Positions 1 through 12,361 of a DNA stretch of 64,000 nucleotides are shown piece after piece (position 1 is the stretch's first letter; every line of letters begins with the position of its first letter). The stretch covers positions 30,917,159 to 30,981,158 of the forward strand of contig NC_044988.1 in assembly GCF_008728515.1 (NCBI RefSeq), read 5' to 3'. The notes under the pieces were generated by a model. The model saw only the letters and a list, made by a program, of their open reading frames with translations, made no database searches and was not told where the DNA came from. This DNA is from Papio anubis. Taxonomy: Eukaryota > Chordata > Mammalia > Primates > Cercopithecidae. A program made the translations under genes and the position numbers.

Positions 1-384
1 TATTATACCTCAATAAAGCTGACAAAAAGGAAATAGAAAGGTCAACCATAAGCAGTTTAATTGTGCAGGGAGAAGTGGCCTACTGCCCTCCAGCTGGAGA
101 AGTGTTACCAAGACTAGACGGTCCAGCAGGATGACATTTACCATGGAAAAAGTAGAGAGATGTTATTAATAAGCACATCACAGAATTCAAATAGATTTTA
201 TAGTCTCTGATTTGGTCTTGGAAACCAAGTCATGTGCCTTAGCACAAAAATGAAAATGGCAGTAACAACCAGAATTCAAGGGATTTTGAAAATTATGAGC
301 ATAGGATCAACATGGTAAATGATAGAAATTTGACATTTAGCTTTCTGCTTAAAAACATTCTGGTTTTTAACGAAGATCAGTAAT
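1..384. other. Intergenic, no gene seen
   Basis: AT-rich DNA with no convincing ORF, RNA gene or clear repeat. It may be the degraded upstream part of the L1 piece that follows. Confidence 0.5.
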
Positions 385-1000
385 ATAAAAATGGTAGATG
401 ATACCATCTCATACCCAACAGAATGGCTACTATCAATTAAAAAAATAAAAACCAGAAACCAGAAAATAACAAGTGCTGAAAGGATGTGGAGAAATTGGAG
501 GTAGGAATATATAGTGGTATGACCATTATGAAAAACAGTATGGCAGTTCCTCAAAACATTAAAAACAGAATTATGATACGATCCAGAGATTTCACTTCCA
601 GGTTTACACCCAAAAGAATTGATAGCAGGAAGCAGAACAGATATCTGTATACCTATGTTCATAGCAGCAGTATTATGTGCAATTGCCAAAAAATAAAAGC
701 AACCCAGTATTTATTAACAGATGAAGAGGTAAGCACAAGGGTATATACATAAAATGGAATGTTATTCAGCCTTAAAAAGGAAGAAAATCCTGTCATATGC
801 TACAATATACAAGAAACTTGAAGGGATTATGCTCAAGGAAATAATCCACTCACAGAAAGACAAATACTCTATGATTCCACTTACATGACATACCTAGAGT
901 CGTCAAAATCACAGAGACGTTAAATGGAAAGGTGATTGCCAGTGTTGCTGTAGGGGAGGGGGAGACATGGGAGGGAGAAGATTGGAAGAGACTTCTGTTT
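385..1000 (+). mobile_element. Old L1 fragment (ORF2 3' end and 3' UTR)
   Basis: The text reads like the L1 ORF2 C-terminal region: a segment on making blocks of repeats visible as 'ggatgtggagaaattgga', then 'cagtatggcagttcctcaaa', then 'aatggaatgttattcagcc'. All reading frames are broken by stops, so it is a dead fossil of an older mammalian L1M-type subfamily. The 3' limit is approximate because the purine-rich end (950-1000) fades into unique DNA. Confidence 0.8.
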
Positions 1001-2050
1001 TCTCTAGAGAGGGAGGAGTCAAGCAGGTGGCTTGCATGGGATTGTAGACTCAACTTTTCAATGTCTCTTCCATTCCTCCAATGATAAAAGGAGGCGCTTG
1101 GTAATTAAAAGACTCCCTAGCTGTTGAACAGAAGTAACAAATAGCAACATGAGGAAAGGAACAATGAAGAAAGTGGCTGAGAACAGCAGAAGTTCACAAA
1201 AGCAAAGTTGCAAACGATTTTATAAGTGGGAGAAGGAAATGGTGAATTCAAAAGTTGTAAAACAAAGGAGTGACAAAACACCTGAGCAAGAAAGAGCAAG
1301 ATCCTCTACAGAAATGTGCTAGGGTCTGGGGTGTTTAGCTGATGAGCAGAGCTATTGACTGGCCAACATTTGGTTGAAAAACACCATGTTTTCCATAGGT
1401 ATCCAATGTTTATTGCCTAAGTGTTAGTTCTGAGGAAATACCCAGCAAATTATAATATTCATAAGCAGATATTTTATAAGTAGAAGTCATGGATATGCCC
1501 ACAGAAATCAAAAAGCAGAAAGTCACACTGTTCAGATTAATATATTTTGAGATTCTTTTTAATGAAAATTCTTATTTATTTTGTGTCAGAAGAATACCAG
1601 GGAATAAAATTATTTTGAAAAGAGGCTAAGTGGAGTATAATTCATAGTCTCCCTCAAAATGGGGAAAAAAGTAATTGTATCCAAAAAAATTTGTATATCT
1701 AGTTATTTGAGGTGGTACTTAAGTCTTTCCTAAAATGATTATTCAGGGAAAATTACTCGGTTGGGATTATCCTTACTTTCTATAACTCCTTTTTTTTTTT
1801 TTTTTCCTGGTACGTGGCTTTAAGCCAGTCCTCTGATTCTTAGAATGCTCAAAAAAAAAAAAAAATGAATTAAGGAAAAGGAAAGAAAATTCAAATAAGT
1901 CAATGGGGCTGCTTGGCAGTAGTGAACATAAAGCATGTGATGAGGAAGGGGCTGAAATGAACTAAAAGCAAGGCAACTGCTTTTTTCAATAATACTATTT
2001 CTATCCTCCATTTCCATAGAAGAAAGCAAGCTAAAATGGTATAACAAAAA
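1001..2050. other. Intergenic, no gene seen
   Basis: AT-rich DNA with short A and T runs (T run 1791-1805, A run 1851-1864). The small ORFs here lack codon structure and do not resemble any protein I know. Confidence 0.6.
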
Positions 2051-2054
2051 TAGT

Positions 2055-2430
2055 GAATATTTATCAGACTGAGTGTATGGTGTGCCAAGGCCAGTCCTAA
2101 GTGCTTTGTATGTACAAACTCATGTAATATTCACAGCAACCCTGTAAGGAAGATATCAGTAAGAGCCGATTGTTACACTTTCAGGAATTTGGTGAGCCTG
2201 TTGGTAGCTTGAAATCAGCCATTGCGGCAATACTTACATCATGGAAATTAAAAATATGCTACAAATCAGAGACTTCAGGGTGAGAGCCGTTTGTTAAACA
2301 TTTTCCAGAACAAAACCGCGACTGTCTTTGTTCACAGATGGGTAAACTGGGGCACAGAAAAATGGAGTGATTTGCCCATAATCACGCAACTAGTAGTTGG
2401 TAGAGTTGAAATTTTATCCCAGGCAACACC
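2055..2430 (-). repeat. MIR fragments (ancient SINE)
   Basis: Two blocks match the antisense of the MIR core: 'cctaagtgctttgtatgt' with 'cagcaaccctgtaaggaag' (2095-2155), and 'ggtaaactggggcacag' with 'gtgatttgccc' and 'cacgcaactagtagt' (2340-2400). About 170 bases of unrelated or diverged DNA separate them. These are ancient and inert. Confidence 0.65.
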
Positions 2431-2655
2431 ACCTGGGAGCCCAAGCTTTCAGTCATCATGTTATACTGCTTATGATTTGACTAAAATGCATTGGCTGGAT
2501 TTACAAAGCCTGGGTCCCAATTTGGATTCGTCTGCTACTCACTGTTAAAGCTGTCTGAGTCTGAAGACATTTCATAATAGAATGCTTCACATTTATCTTT
2601 GCTATATCATAAATAAAATATATTATGTGAAAATGCAAAATAAGCCTTCTTTTCA

Positions 2656-2907
2656 TTCTTTTCTTTCTTCCCTTTTCCTTTCTTCTTCTTTTTCCTTCCC
2701 TTCCCTTCTCTTTCTTTCCCTCCCTCCCTCTCTCCTACCCTCCCTCTTTTCTTTCCTTCTTTCCCTCTTTTCTTTCCTTTTCCCTCCCTCCTTCCCTCCT
2801 TCCCTCCCTCCCTTCCTTCCTTCCTTCCTTCCTTCCTTCCTTCCTTCCTTCCTTCCTTCCTTCCTTCCTTCCTCCCTCCCTCCCTCCCTCCCTCCCTCCC
2901 TTCCTCC
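2656..2907. repeat. Long pyrimidine microsatellite, (CCTT)n and (CCCT)n
   Basis: The + strand is all C and T from 2738 to 2907 (170 bases), and from 2656 to 2736 except for a single A at 2737. A clean CCTT array occupies about 2811-2872 and is followed by CCCT units to about 2900. A long mirror-like polypyrimidine:polypurine tract of this kind can form triplex (H-DNA) structures and varies in length between individuals. The Ser/Leu/Pro ORF across it is an artefact of the repeat. Confidence 0.95.
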
Positions 2908-3492
2908 ATGGATTATGTCTAAGGTGTTGAGTAGGATGTATGTGAATCTTACGGGACTTTTGGCAGCATTTAAGGAGGACTGGAGTGTTTTTTCTCCCTA
3001 ATGCTTTCTCATTATCATAGAAAGCAGAACAGCTGTGCTGACAATGGGCACCATCATCATCATTAATAAATATTTATTGAGCACTCCCTTTGTCCTGAAC
3101 TCTGAGGACATATTAAGGTAGAAGATATGGTCTTGGAGCTTGTCAAATGAGTATCTCAGGTATTAAAACAAGTGGAAATTGTTCAAAAGAGAGAAGAGAG
3201 TAACCACAATGGGTGGGGCAGCTGGGGAAGCCTCGGGGAGTGTGAGGGGGAGGAATAGAACAGCACCTGTACTAAAAGAAGCATAAAAGGGGAAGTGGGC
3301 GTTATAGGTGGGAGGAATGGTTTGAAGGAAAGCACTAAGGCAATTAACATTTTGGTGTTTGGAATAAATCGGTAGTAGAGTTTGGCCTACATAGAAGAAG
3401 AGGCTAAAAAGAATGGATTCCTGTTTGAGGAGGTCCTTTGGTGCTTGACTAAGGAGCCGAGTCTTCATTTTCTGAGCAGTAAAGAATCACCC
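2908..3492. other. Intergenic, mostly unique
   Basis: No gene seen. A short piece near 3062-3095 ('aataaatatttattgagcac') resembles the antisense 3' end of a MIR or L2 element. Confidence 0.5.
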
Positions 3493-3501
3493 AAGGTTCT
3501 T

Positions 3502-3789
3502 GGCTGGGTGTGGTGGCTCATGCCTATAATGCCAGCACTTTGGGAGGCTGAGGTGGGTGGATCATTTGAGGTCATGAGTTTGAGACTAGCCTGGCCAACA
3601 TGGTGAAACCCCATCTCTACTAAAAATACAAAAATTAACTGGGTGTGGTGGCACATGCCTGTAATCCCAGCTACTCAGGAGGCTGAGGTGGGAGGATTGC
3701 TTGAACTCGGGAGGCAAGGGCTGCAGTGAGCCAAGACTGTGCCACTGCACTCCAGCCTGGGTGACAGAGATGCCCCTGAAAAAAAAAAA
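3502..3789 (+). mobile_element. Alu element (AluS-like)
   Basis: Full-length dimeric Alu with left and right monomers, a middle A-rich linker and a short A tail. It is flanked by a 9-base target-site duplication, 'aaggttctt', at 3493-3501 and 3796-3804. Many CpG positions have decayed to TG or CA, which suggests an age older than the AluY elements in this window. Confidence 0.93.
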
Positions 3790-3804
3790 TCCCACAAGGT
3801 TCTT

Positions 3805-4640
3805 GAGTACATGAAAGATGCATAAAACAGTGCTGTGAATAAGATTAAAGTTAGTCAGACATGTAGATTGAACTGGGGGACAGAATTACTAGAAACAGAG
3901 AGAATAGTCATACAATAATCTATTATGAAGGCTTTAACAATGAAAATCCTTAGGGAATACTTAGAATTATAAGCAAGATACAATGGGAATTGTAAACTGT
4001 GATTATGGTACAAAAAATACATGATGAAAAAGATTGGAAAGAACTACAACTAAATTAGCACAGTGATTAGGTTGAGCCTGTGGAATTTAGGATGATTTTT
4101 TTCTTTAATCAAATATTTGGTAATATAATTTGTCAGTACCAAAAAATACATGCAAATAATAAGAGTTATTGACAACAAAAGAGATGCTTGCACAAGACAC
4201 TAAATTTTAGGTAAAATGAGGAATTATGCCTTAGACGTGGTAAAATGAAGGAAAACCATTCAAACATGCATGGCTTCGGGCAGTTGGAGATATTGAACTA
4301 AAATTTGGGGGGAGTAGTGAAGATTTGACACCTTGTTTTCTGAGCATGGGAGTGACCAAGAGTTCTGAAAGGGCATTCAAAGGAAGATGGACTGAGCAAC
4401 AAGGCCTAAAATGTAGGGATTTGGCCAAGAAGGTGCAGAAGGGCAAGTGTAAGTGAAGTCCATGGAAGGAACTGATCATAATTTACCTTAGAAAAAGGAG
4501 AAGTATTAAGTTAGGACAAAAAGACCAATGCAATTTAGTAGATTAAAAAGTAATTGACTTCTAAGAGTTAAAAAAAATTAGAACAGATAATAATCATTCT
4601 TTGTAACTTCTTAGACAGATGGAACTAAAAAAAAATAGTA
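3805..4640. other. Intergenic, no gene seen
   Basis: AT-rich DNA without a recognisable repeat or a supported ORF. Confidence 0.5.
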
Positions 4641-5110
4641 GCTTGATTTACTGAGTGTTTCCCCGTGTTGGAAGCGTAATATGTGCATTAAATCTATTGT
4701 CTTATGGCCGGGCGCGGTGGCTCAAGCCTGTAATCCCAGCACTTTGGGAGGCCGAGACGGACGGATCACAAGGTCAGGAGATCGAGACCATCCTGGCTAA
4801 CCCGGTGAAACCCCGTCTCTACTAAAAATACAAAAAACTAGCCGGGCGAGGTGGCGGGCGCCTGTAGTCCCAGCTACTCTGGAGGCTGAGGCAGGAGAAT
4901 GGCGTAAACCCGGGAGGCAGAGCTTGCAGTGAGCTGAGATCTGGCCACTGCACCCCAGCCTGGGCGACAGAGCAAGACTCCGTCTCAAAAAAAAAAAATC
5001 AATTGTCTTTTATAATCCTCATAACAATGCATTGTGTTAGGTGCCATTATAATAACCCCCATCTTCAGATGAGGAAACTGAGACAGAGTTTAAGATAGCC
5101 AGGACCTTAG
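4641..5110 (-). repeat. MIR fragment split by a younger Alu
   Basis: Antisense MIR text runs from 'ttactgagtgtttcccc' (about 4649) to 4705 and continues after the Alu with 'ataatcctcataacaatgc', 'cccatcttcagatgagg' and 'aaactgagaca' (5010-5085). The AluYR at 4706 is inserted inside it. Confidence 0.75.
4706..4998 (+). mobile_element. AluY of the Old World monkey AluYR type
   Basis: Full-length young Alu with a preserved CpG-rich head ('ggccgggcgcggtggctc'). It carries 'ggctcaagcctgtaatccc', 'atggcgtaaacccggg' and 'gagatctggccactgcac' where human AluY has 'gagatcgcgccactgcac'. I associate these with the cercopithecoid AluYR lineage. The flanks 'attgtctt' before (4697-4704) and after (5003-5010) are the target-site duplication, preceded by one mismatch. 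Confidence 0.9.
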
Positions 5111-5392
5111 AAATGTTTTGGAGCACATTCTCTCATGTTATGAATGAAGATAAAAGGGTTCACAGGTGATCTGCCATGTCCAAGGTCGCTTGACTTGCCC
5201 AAGATGGAACTTCATTTGATGAAATGGAGTTCACATTCTCTTTTGTTGATGGCCAACCCATCTCCTAGTGTTGCTGAGCCCTGCCATCAATAAGCATGTT
5301 ATGGATTATTTTCAAAATTGATATGGAAAGGACTTCAGCAGTATTTCCTCATACATACTTTCCACATTTTCTCAATATATACGTTGTCAAAG
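5111..5392. other. Intergenic, no gene seen
   Basis: Unremarkable AT-rich DNA, possibly a continuation of ancient MIR or L2 sequence. Confidence 0.4.
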
Positions 5393-5400
5393 GTGCAAAT

Positions 5401-5596
5401 TTTTTTTTTCTTTAATGAGCTTTTTGAAAACTATTTATTTAAGAGACAAGGCCTTGCTCTGTTGCCTAAGCTGGAGTGCAGTGGTGCAGTCGTAATCTAG
5501 ACTGAAGCCTAGAACTCATGAACTCAAGCAATCTTCTTGTCTCAGCCTCCCAAAGTGTTAAGATTACAAGCGTGAGCCACTGCACCAGACTTAAAT
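5401..5596 (-). mobile_element. Alu monomer or old truncated Alu
   Basis: A single Alu-like monomer in reverse orientation: 'cttgctctgttgcc', 'gctggagtgcagtggtg', then 'gtctcagcctcccaaagtg' and 'gtgagccactgcacc'. It starts with a T run and is bracketed by 'gtgcaaat' at 5393-5400 and 5597-5604. Its heavy divergence and single unit fit a free monomer (FLAM/FRAM) or an AluJ relic. Confidence 0.75.
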
Positions 5597-5809
5597 GTGC
5601 AAATGTTGATGCTTACATCACTCAGTGTTCTTTGGTTTTTCCAAGTAGCTTTCCTTTTTCATTATTGGCAACATTATTTCAGATGCCACATATGGCAACT
5701 CTTTTTAAGCCTAGCAGTGCATCCATCACTAAAGTGAATTTTCTTTTTTCCTGGAGAAAGGGCATGGTGGATGTTATTCAGGAAAGAGGAACAGTTGTGA
5801 TGACTCAGA

Positions 5810-8303
5810 ACACTGATTAAAAGTTTAATTAAGTCCTAGCTAATGCAATAAGACAAGAAAAAGAAGTAAAAGGTATACAGATTGAGAAGGAAGTAATAAA
5901 ATGGTCTTTGTTCACAGATGACATAACCATCTATATAGAAAATCTGAAAGAATCACAAAAATCCTCATGGAACTAACAAGCAATTACAGCAAAGTTGCAG
6001 GATACAGGTTAATATACAAAAGTTAATTACTTTACTATATACCAGCAATGAATAAGTAAAATTTTAAATTAAAAAGACAATACCATTTACATTAACACAC
6101 CCCAAAATGAAATACTTAAGTATAAATCTAACAAAATAGGTACAAAATATATGTGAAGAAAATTATAAAATTCTGATGAAAGAAATCAAAAAGGAATTAA
6201 ATAAATGGAGATATATTCTATGTTCATAAATAGGATGACTCAATATTATCAAGATGTCAGTTCTTCTCAACTTGGTCTATGTATTTAATGTAATGCTAAC
6301 AAAAAGCTCAGCAAGTTGTTTTGTAGGTAATGACAAACTGATTCTAAGGTTTATGTGAAGAAGCAAAAGACTCAGAATAGCCAACACAATATTGAAGGAG
6401 AAGAACACAGTTGGAAGACTGACACTACCTGACCTCAAGATTTACCATAAAGTTATGGTAATCAAGACAGTATGATATTAGTGCAACAGTAAACAAATAG
6501 ATCAAAGGAACGCAATAAAGAGCCCAGAAGTGAATCCATATAAGTATAGACAACTGATCATAAAAAAAATAAATAAAAATAAAGGAATCTAGGCACAGAG
6601 CTTCACAAAAATTAACTCAAAATATACCATACACCTAAATGTAAAACACAAAACTATAAAACTCTTGAAAGATAACATAGGATAAAATCTAGATGATGTT
6701 GGGTTTGGCTCTTTAGATATAGAGGTACAATCCATAAAAGAAATAATTGATAAGCTGAATTTATTAAAATTGAAAACTTCTGGTCTGCGAAAAGACAATG
6801 TCAAGAGAATGAGAAGACAAGCCACAGACTGGGAGAAAAATTTGCAAAAGCCCTGATAAAGGAGTGTTATCCAAGATATACAGAGAACTCTTTTTTTTTT
6901 TTTTTTTTTTCCTGAGACGGAGTCTCGCTCTGTCGCCCAGGCTAGAGTGCAGTGGCCGGATCCCAGCTCACTGCAAGCTCTGCCTCCCAGGTTTACGCCA
7001 TTCTCCTGCCTCAGCCTCCAGAGTAGCTGGGACTACAGGTGCCCGCCACCACGCCCGGCTAATTTTTTGTATTTTTAGTAGAGACGGGGTTTCACCATGT
7101 TAGCCAGGATGGTCTCGATCTCCTGACCTTGTGATCTGCCCGTCTCAGCCTCCCAAAGTCCTGGGATTACAAGGTTGAGCCACCGCGCCCGGCCTACAGA
7201 GAACTCTTAAAACTCAACAAGAAGACACAAACAACCCAATTTAAAAATGGCCCAAAGAACTTAACAGACACCTCACTAAAGAAGATATACAGATGACAAA
7301 TAAACATATGAAAACATATGCCACATCATATGTCACAGGGAAATGCAAATTAAAACAACAGTGAGATACTGCTATATACCTATTAGAATGACCAGAATCC
7401 AGAACACTGACAGTAGCAAATGCTGGTGAAGCTGTGGAGCAATGGGAACACCCATTCACTGCTGGTGGAAATGCAAAATGTTACAGCCACTTTGAAACAT
7501 AGTTGGTGATTTCTAGCAAAACCAAATATATTCTTACCATACAATCCAGCAATCACACTTCCTGGTATTTACTTAAAGGAGTTGAAAACTACTGTTCACA
7601 CAAAAATGTGCACACCAGAAGTTTATTGGAAACTTATTCGTAACTGTCAAAACTTGGAAGCAACCAAGATGTCCTTCAGTAAGTGAAGGACATCTTGGAC
7701 ATACATAAACCATTGTCTGGATATACATAAACTATGGTATATCCAGACAGTGGAATATTATTCAGCACTAAAAATAAATGAGTTAGGAAGCCATGAAAAA
7801 ACATGGAGGGAACTTAAATGCATATTACTTAGTAAAAGAAGCCAATCTGAAAAAGCTGCTTTATTTTTTCTGAAATACCTACTGTATTATTCCAACTATA
7901 TGACATTCTGGAAAAGGCAAAATTATGAAGAAAATAAAAGATCACTGGTTACCAATGGTTGAGGCAAAGGGGATGAATATACAGAGCACAGAGGATTTTT
8001 AGGGCAGTGAAAATACTCTGTATGATACTATACTGGTAGATAAATGTAATTATACATTTGTCCAAACCCATAGAATGCATAGCACTAACTGTGAATATTA
8101 ATTAAACTATGAACTTTGGATGATAATGATGTGTCAATGGAGGTTCATCAGTTGTAAAAAATGTACCACTTTGGTGTGGGATGTTAATAATGGGGGAAGC
8201 TAAGCATGTGTTGGGGAACAGACGGTATATAGGAAATCACTGTACCTTCCTTTCCTTTCAATTCCACTGTAAACCTAAAACTGCTCTGAAAAAGTCTTAA
8301 AAA
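5810..8303 (+). mobile_element. Old L1 fragment, ORF2 C-terminal half and 3' UTR
   Basis: Starts in the reverse-transcriptase region ('agctaatgcaataagacaag', then the FADD-like 'ttcacagatgacataacc') and continues through the ORF2 C-terminus ('gggaaatgcaaattaaaac', 'gaatattattcagcactaaa') to an L1M-type 3' end around 8290. Frames carry many stops, so it encodes nothing. An AluYR (6891-7194) interrupts it. The 5' part of the L1 is missing. Confidence 0.88.
6891..7194 (-). mobile_element. AluY of the Old World monkey AluYR type, inside L1
   Basis: Reverse-oriented full-length Alu beginning with a T run and ending 'gcccggcc'. It carries 'cagtggccggatcccagc', the reverse complement of the AluYR-specific stretch. 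Exact 14-base target-site duplication 'tacagagaactctt' at 6879-6892 and 7195-7208. Confidence 0.93.
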
Positions 8304-9455
8304 GAGTGTCATTAATGTCATGAATTGACAATTCAACCCTACAAAAGAAGCTGTTTAGGTTATAAGTTGCCTAAGTGGTCTTACCTTTCAATGTTTATGC
8401 AATACTTTAAGTCTCAGATGGAGACAGTTTCTAGATAATTTTTCCTGGTTTTCAAAAATGCCCTGAATACTATATTGCAAATCAGCAAAGACTAGATACT
8501 GTACCTTTGACTATGACCAGAAACTAACAAATCCATCATGACACTACTAAAACATTAGGCCCTATAAGCGTTAAGAGCAAATTTCACAGTCGAAACTCTC
8601 ATCAAGGTGGGGAATTTTATAAATTTTGCTGTTAGCATATGTGACATAAAAACGAAAATATAATTATTAACAAAAATTTTCACTGTCATTAATTTGAATT
8701 AGGTAAGTGTGTCCACTTTACTACATTTCCAAAAGTCTGAAATTATTGCATATGCAATTTTAGATATTCATTGTTAATTTGCTTTCAATTTTTGTTAAGT
8801 TGTTACATTTAATATATTTGCATAGTCGTGGGGGCATGTTCACATATGCTAATTGTGGTTTGTATATTACCAGTATCCTTGTAAAAATGACTTACAAAGA
8901 ATGATTCTATTAGAAAGTCGTAACTACTATTGAATTATTCTGATATCCATGGATTCAAAATAGAAATAATTGATAGATATTCATAATATCTGGCTATTTG
9001 TCGATTGTGGAAAAAGAAGAACCAAGACTGACTTGTATGTTTTATTGTCATCCATCATTAACTGTTACTCATTTATCAAAAAAGATAGTTCAAATACAGG
9101 AACCCATTAGCAATTTTTATTTGAATAAGAATCATGGAATATAACCCATAAACTCCTGATCATAAGACCCGTGTTTTAATAACCTGCTCTAAAAGCAGAA
9201 TATTTAGGTGAGGGCAAGAAGTTTCTAACCCGTGTATCCCCTGTTGGCTCAAAGAATGTTTTTTAACTCATTATGAGTTAAAAGCCATGGTGAGTTGTGT
9301 CCAACATTTTTTTAAAAAGAAGAAGAAATAGAATAGAAAATATTAACTTCAGAGGGCATTGTATTTAGTCAGGATAAGTACTGTTTTAGAAAACCTCATT
9401 TTAGTTACGGCGTGTTGGCTCTCAGATTCATACCTCATTTTTCCTTCGGCTCTGC
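8304..9455. other. Intergenic, no gene seen
   Basis: AT-rich DNA with no ORF or repeat I can name. Confidence 0.5.
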
Positions 9456-9888
9456 TCTATAAGGCAGAGAGGGAGGGTAACCCTTGTGGGCTACACTTCC
9501 CATCTTCCTGTGTCAGCTGCAGTCAGGGCTGACTTCTAAGAGATGCTTACAAGCAAGAGACGGGACAGCTGGAACACAGGAAGAAGGCAGAAGGCGGAGT
9601 GTTCTCCTCTTCTCTTTCTGCCTCTAGCTGCATCTCTACCAACAGTTGTACCTCCATCCCTCTAACTCCGAGAATCATCATGGTTTCAGGTTTCACTAGG
9701 CTACTCCAGTCTCTGGGCTTCATTAATTATCTCTTGGTTTCTCAAAGCCTAGAGGGGATAACTGATTTCTTACTGTTGCTACTCAATTCTTTATTTAAGT
9801 TCTTAGCTCTTTCATCATCTATGTAACCAATTCCCTGAATTAAATTCCTTCTGTTTTCCTGGTCGACCCTGACTGATACAATTCACTG
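9456..9888. repeat. Possible old interspersed repeat, family not assigned
   Basis: The stretch ending 'ccctgaattaaattccttct' and 'ccctgactgatacaattcac' resembles a 3' end I have seen repeatedly in primate genomes, but I cannot name the family with confidence. It is not coding; the ORF at 9599-9826 has no recognisable product. Confidence 0.4.
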
Positions 9889-12001
9889 TGTGAGTATGTT
9901 GAGTATGTGTATAACAGGTCATGATACATAATACATTTCTTACTGCGAGCAGTTTTGCACGTTAGCATGCAATGGATGGTGCTGAGGTATTTCTTTAGTT
10001 GGTCACTGATGGTTATCACTGAGTTGCAGAACATGATCTTGGAGCATTTTTCCTCTTCTTTTAAGGGTAACTATTGTATAGTAGATGATCTACTGACTGG
10101 GAATGTGGACACCACCATTCTAATCTTAGTGGGTGATCCTGGGTAATCCATTCAAACATGTGTTCTAGTGTATTATGTTTACTTTATGCATGGAACCAGA
10201 GGTTCTGAGATTGATATGTATTTTTTAAACCAGTGGTTATTATAAGTTTCAATGGTACCATTTTAAGTAAGACTGATACATAGTCTGTCATAGCTTAAAG
10301 ACCAGTGATGATAGCATTTGAAGACTGTTTAAAAGAATAGTCATTTCTTTAGAACATGAAATTATGCTTTCACTATTATTTTCCTCAATTAGTAAGTAGT
10401 TATTTATTATGTTAGCATTAGAAATAATAGCTCAACATTCTGGTCTTAAGTTCTTGGGAACATAATTGACATTGATATGGGCCAAGAGAACTGCAGACTA
10501 TTAGGTAACTGTGGTTACAGGTAATGTCAGTTGATAAATCATACCATAAAATCCACCCCTGATAAGTGGATATATTTTTAAAGTATTTTAATAAAATATA
10601 GGTAAAGGGTGAGATCAACCTCTTTAAGATTCAAATATACCCTCAAACCCTAAGTCCTAAGTATTAACCACCAAACAGTTGTATATTGTGATGTTTTTAA
10701 TCTGATCAGAGAATTCCTTGTTTTCCCCCATATTTAAGGAAAGTCTGCTATTGAAAGGTACCAAGTAGTCTTCTTACTAGTAAAATTCCAACAGGTATCA
10801 CAATGTCTCTGGTAAGATGAGCAATTGAATATGCACAGTTCCAGATCAAATGTGAGCTTTTCCTTTAGGCCCAACACTCATGGAAGTCAGTGACTGTTCA
10901 GTTGAGTTTATCTGGAGGGGAGATAAAAGCTTCCTGCCCAGCATTAAACTTGCCCCATGCAGAATCCAGATGCTTGCAACTCTTTCCTGAAACTTCTTAT
11001 ATTTGTTTTATATATTCATCACTTTCTGGCTGGTAACACCATTGAAAACTAAAATAAAGTCATACCATTGTGGAATGTATTTTGTCCCTACCTGTGGAGA
11101 AACTAACTTTATTTTTCTCCAAAGCAGAATATTTATTTTGGGTTTCTAAAGAGTCATCTAATGTAATTTCAATAGTTGTATCCGCTTTGATATATTCCTG
11201 GCTTACTTTCTACTCATCTCTTGAATTTACATAGAACTTCAAGTGTAGAAAACAGGATTGAAAAAAGACAATAGTGAATTGTGCTTTTGTGTACTGAACT
11301 TGAAGTAAGAATCTGGTGAGTGACACAACATAAGCCAAGATGGAAAAGGGTCACACACCAACAAAAAGCAATGAATAGTAACCAAAAAGATAAGCCCAAT
11401 AACAGCTGAAGGTAGTCAAAAAGTAAAATACTGTAATAAAATCTCATATAACAGCATGGGAGAGGAATACATGGATTTAGCTGACGGGCTTAGAGGTAAG
11501 CTACAGTGTTACATTGGTACCAAAGCACATTATCAATCAGAGAAGCACAGTACAGAACAAAGGGTAGCAGGTGCAATGGCTGGCCAAACAAAAGTGAAAA
11601 TAGCTGAACAATTTACAACAGAAAATTTGAGAACCTGAATTCATGTTCTGATTTCCTCATGTACAACTGCCCCCAAAGATGTGTCAAAACCTCAAAGACA
11701 TATTGATGACAACACAAAAAAATCTTTCTAGTCTAGTCAACAATATATAACGCAGTACTATTGAGAAAATGCTTTAGAATAAACTTATCCTCAGAAAGCC
11801 CATCTCTAGAGACAAATGGAGTCCTTCTTTGGGCAGTTAGAGTGCATTTGGTTTATCTAAAAACACTGAGTTAGGATTTTAAAGGGTAGATATGTTTGGA
11901 TATATAAAATGTGCACACTTAGTTTCATAAAAGTTATGGAGAGGATTAATTTCTTATCAGAAAATTATCCTAGGTTATTGAGGCTGCTGATACCTCTGGG
12001 T
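9889..12001. other. Intergenic, no gene seen
   Basis: Mostly unique, AT-rich DNA. Small ORFs on both strands show no family resemblance. Confidence 0.5.
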
Positions 12002-12194
12002 CAGTGATTCTTACCCCTTTCGGGAAAGATCCCCTTGAGAATCTGATGAAATGTAGAGACTCTGTCTGCAGAAAGCGTACGTTAACATGATCCTAGAATT
12101 TTGAACACAGTTTCAGGGAATTCTTAGAAGCCCCAAAGATCATTTGTATTCCACCCCCATCAACCCTCCATCATGGATTAAGAACCCTGTACTG
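12002..12194. mobile_element. hAT-type MITE
   Basis: Begins 'cagtgattcttaccc' and ends 'attaagaaccctgtactg', giving imperfect terminal inverted repeats. The internal text 'ccccttgagaatctgatga' is characteristic of a common non-autonomous hAT (Charlie/MER-type) family. A related copy sits in intron 4 (43839-43974). Confidence 0.7.
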
Positions 12195-12330
12195 ATGACA
12201 AATTTTGGGGCAGTTTTTACATGAGCAACACAGATTACTCTGAGTCTTGAGTTCTACCAAGCTTAGTTAAAAACTCTGATTTCATCATTTAGTCATCTCC
12301 AAGCTGTTTAATCACATCCCCCTTACAGTT

Positions 12331-12361
<31 letters not shown>

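Noticed and set aside
2582..3001. 139-residue ORF, Ser/Leu/Pro-rich, and its Glu/Lys/Gly-rich antisense partner
   Set aside because: It is a direct translation of the CCTT/CCCT microsatellite.
5810..8303. Possible active L1
   Set aside because: Only the 3' half remains, frames are broken, and an Alu interrupts it.
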